Shown one piece after another: positions 51,280 through 52,623 of a stretch of 52,623 bases of DNA (its first letter is position 1; every line of letters starts with the position of its first letter). This stretch comes from Candidatus Coprousia avicola. Lineage in GTDB: Bacteria; Actinomycetota; Coriobacteriia; Coriobacteriales; Coriobacteriaceae. The notes beneath the pieces are model-generated. The model ran no database searches, was not told the DNA's origin, and was given only the letters and a program-made list of their open reading frames with translations. The stretch spans positions 1-52,623 of the forward strand of contig DVMF01000076.1 of NCBI GenBank assembly GCA_018715125.1, given 5' to 3'. A program made the position numbers and the translations under genes.

Positions 51280-52077
51280 TTACTCCTGAGGCGCCTCGGT
51301 CGCCGTGTCCGAGGGCTGCTCCCGAGCCGGCTCCTCCGCATCCGCGGGCTCCGGCGCAGGGCGCTTTGCCCCGCCGTAGGTAACCGTCACCATAGCGGCG
51401 CGCAGGATGCGGTCGGCCATCCGGTAGCCCTTCTGGTACACGTCCCGAACCGTCTCGTCAAAGACGCTCGGGTCCTCGACGCGACCAACGGCCTGGTGCT
51501 CGAGCGGGTTGAATGCCTCGCCGGCCGGATCGATGGTCTCGACGCCCTCGTGCGCGAGCACGTCGACCATCTTGGTGTGAACCGCGTCCACACCGTCGAC
51601 AAACTGCTTCATGTCGTCGGCCATCTCCTGCGTGCGGGCATGGTCGATGGCGCGCTCGATATCGTCGAGCACGGGCAGAAGCGCCGTCACGAGCTTCTCG
51701 GTGGCGCGCTCGCGCTCGGCCAGGCGCTCAGCCGCCGTGCGACGACGGAAGTTCTCCCAGTCGGCCTGCAGGCGGGCGGCGCGCTCGGTCGCCTCGCGCA
51801 CGCGGGCATCGGCGCCCTCGCGCACCTCCTCCGCCTCGGCAAGCTGACGGCGCACCTCGGCGAGCTCGTTTTGCGCTTGCTCGTACTTCAGCTTGAAGTC
51901 GTTCTCCGCAGCCTCTTCACCGGCGCGGATGGCGGCCTCGATCATCTCCTCCTCAGACATCTCCGGCGCATCGGCGGCGGCGGTGTCCGTGCCCTCAGCG
52001 GGCGTCTCCTCCACGGGCTCGGGCTCGGCAGGCGTGTCGGCACGAACCTCGTCGGCGTCCTCTACGGGAATCTTCAC
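51280..52077 (-). CDS. grpE: Nucleotide exchange factor GrpE
   Basis: GrpE releases ADP from DnaK. The core has the long coiled coil (LKYEQAQNELAEVRRQLAEA), LQADWENFRRRTAAERL, LLPVLDDIERAIDHA and the C-terminal beta domain (NPLEHQAVGRVED, VYQKGYRMADRILRAAMVTV). The start is set at the GTG at 52077, with AGGAG 6 bases upstream, giving 265 residues. An ATG at 52146, just after dnaK, would add 23 residues but has a poorly placed ribosome site. The acidic N-terminal and C-terminal tails are longer than usual. It is the second gene of the operon. Confidence 0.93.
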   Translation of the reverse strand: MKIPVEDADEVRADTPAEPEPVEETPAEGTDTAAADAPEMSEEEMIEAAIRAGEEAAENDFKLKYEQAQNELAEVRRQLAEAEEVREGADARVREATERAARLQADWENFRRRTAAERLAERERATEKLVTALLPVLDDIERAIDHARTQEMADDMKQFVDGVDAVHTKMVDVLAHEGVETIDPAGEAFNPLEHQAVGRVEDPSVFDETVRDVYQKGYRMADRILRAAMVTVTYGGAKRPAPEPADAEEPAREQPSDTATEAPQE

Positions 52078-52148
52078 GTCCTTCTCCTCAGAGTCAGCGG
52101 AGGCGGCGGGGTGAGCCGCCTCCGTGCGAGCGTTCCGGGCGCACATGA

Positions 52149-52623
52149 TTACTTCGCGTCCTTATCATCGTCGACGACCTCGTACTCGGCGTCAACCACG
52201 TCGTCATCGGCGCCCTGCGGCTGCGCGCCGCCCTCCGTGGCGGCCTGCGCATCGCTGTAGACGATCTGCGCGAGCTTGTAGGCGACCTCCTGGAGCTTGT
52301 CGCCCGCAGCCTTGATGGCATCCACATCGGAGCCCTCGAGCGCGGACTTGGCGGAGGCAATGGCGCTCTCGGCGTCGCTCTTCACGTCGCCGGGGACCTT
52401 GTCGCCGAGGTCGGCCAGGGTCTGCTCGGTGGAGTAGCAGAGGCTGTCGGTCTGGTTGCGGACCTCGACCTCCTCCTTCTGCTTCTTGTCCTCCTCGGCG
52501 TGGGCCTCGGCGTCCTTGACCATGCGGTCGACTTCCTCGTCGGAGAGCGCGGTGGAGCCGGAGATGGTGATCTGCTGCTCCTTGCCGGTGCCCTTGTCCT
52601 TAGCGGAGACCTTCACGATGCCG
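52149..52623 (-). CDS. dnaK: Chaperone DnaK, C-terminal part (N-terminus off the right edge)
   Basis: About 157 residues of the substrate-binding domain and tail are visible: [40 protein letters not shown], the helical lid, and the acidic end [19 protein letters not shown], a typical DnaK C-terminus. The gene begins beyond the window. It is the first gene of dnaK-grpE-dnaJ-hspR. Confidence 0.97.
   Translation of the reverse strand, partial: GIVKVSAKDKGTGKEQQITISGSTALSDEEVDRMVKDAEAHAEEDKKQKEEVEVRNQTDSLCYSTEQTLADLGDKVPGDVKSDAESAIASAKSALEGSDVDAIKAAGDKLQEVAYKLAQIVYSDAQAATEGGAQPQGADDDVVDAEYEVVDDDKDAK

Overview
The window looks like chromosomal DNA of a high-GC, anaerobic, gut-type Actinobacterium, most likely class Coriobacteriia (Collinsella or a close relative; the genus is a guess). 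The basis is the high GC of nearly all genes, the actinobacterial gene order dnaK-grpE-dnaJ-hspR, an Rnf-type membrane complex, fused HisZ-HisG, an ECF vitamin transporter with fused ATPases, a duplicated feoA with feoB, an orphan OmpR-type regulator beside glnA, and a cellobiose-type PTS with a GH1 enzyme. No rRNA, tRNA, CRISPR array, insertion sequence or phage gene is visible.

Layout. Positions 1-2000 are a visibly AT-richer, decayed accessory patch. It holds a 37-residue cysteine-rich peptide gene with a strong ribosome site and a palindromic upstream element, a CPBP-family membrane protease cut by the left edge, about 600 bases without a convincing gene, and two decaying PIN-toxin remnants. 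Then come ligA (-) and an intact Phd/RelE-type toxin-antitoxin pair (+). From 5.2 to 9.5 kb is an rnfCDGEA operon whose last gene encodes only a 54-residue membrane stub where RnfB is expected. From 9.8 to 16.4 kb are a dCMP deaminase, an HtrA protease, a 29-residue membrane peptide, a GlnR-like regulator, a glutamine synthetase homologue with altered metal ligands, and an AAA ATPase behind a 35-bp palindrome. From 16.2 to 19.7 kb is the ferrous-iron cluster (feoA, feoA, feoB, Cys-rich accessory protein). From 20 to 26.5 kb are manA, an SGNH esterase, a cellobiose PTS permease, a GH1 phospho-glycosidase, its divergent GntR repressor with a perfect 20-bp operator, and a YitT-type membrane protein.

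From 26.7 to 31.3 kb are two consecutive paralogues with a TIR-type N-terminal domain, one membrane helix and a large repeat region likely to be a beta-propeller. From 31.4 to 40.8 kb come an HPr paralogue with Asp at position 46, hisZ-hisG, a Gx-family membrane protein with the flavin transferase ApbE, and an 1838-residue cell-wall protein (leucine-rich repeats, Cys-pair repeats, dockerin-like motifs, MPATG sorting signal). From 41 to 45.9 kb is nadA-nadB-nadC-niaR-murB behind a direct-repeat operator. From 46 to 49.6 kb an FMN riboswitch precedes ribU, fused ecfAA' and ecfT. The window ends with hspR, dnaJ, grpE and a dnaK fragment.

How they connect. Flavin is a shared theme: RibU/ECF would import riboflavin, ApbE attaches FMN to proteins, and RnfD and RnfG carry the FMN-attachment motifs. 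NAD synthesis supports the NAD-linked Rnf complex. The candidates most worth testing are the small peptide/CPBP cassette, the TIR-membrane-propeller pair, the glutamine synthetase homologue lacking metal ligands, and the Rnf operon without a full RnfB.
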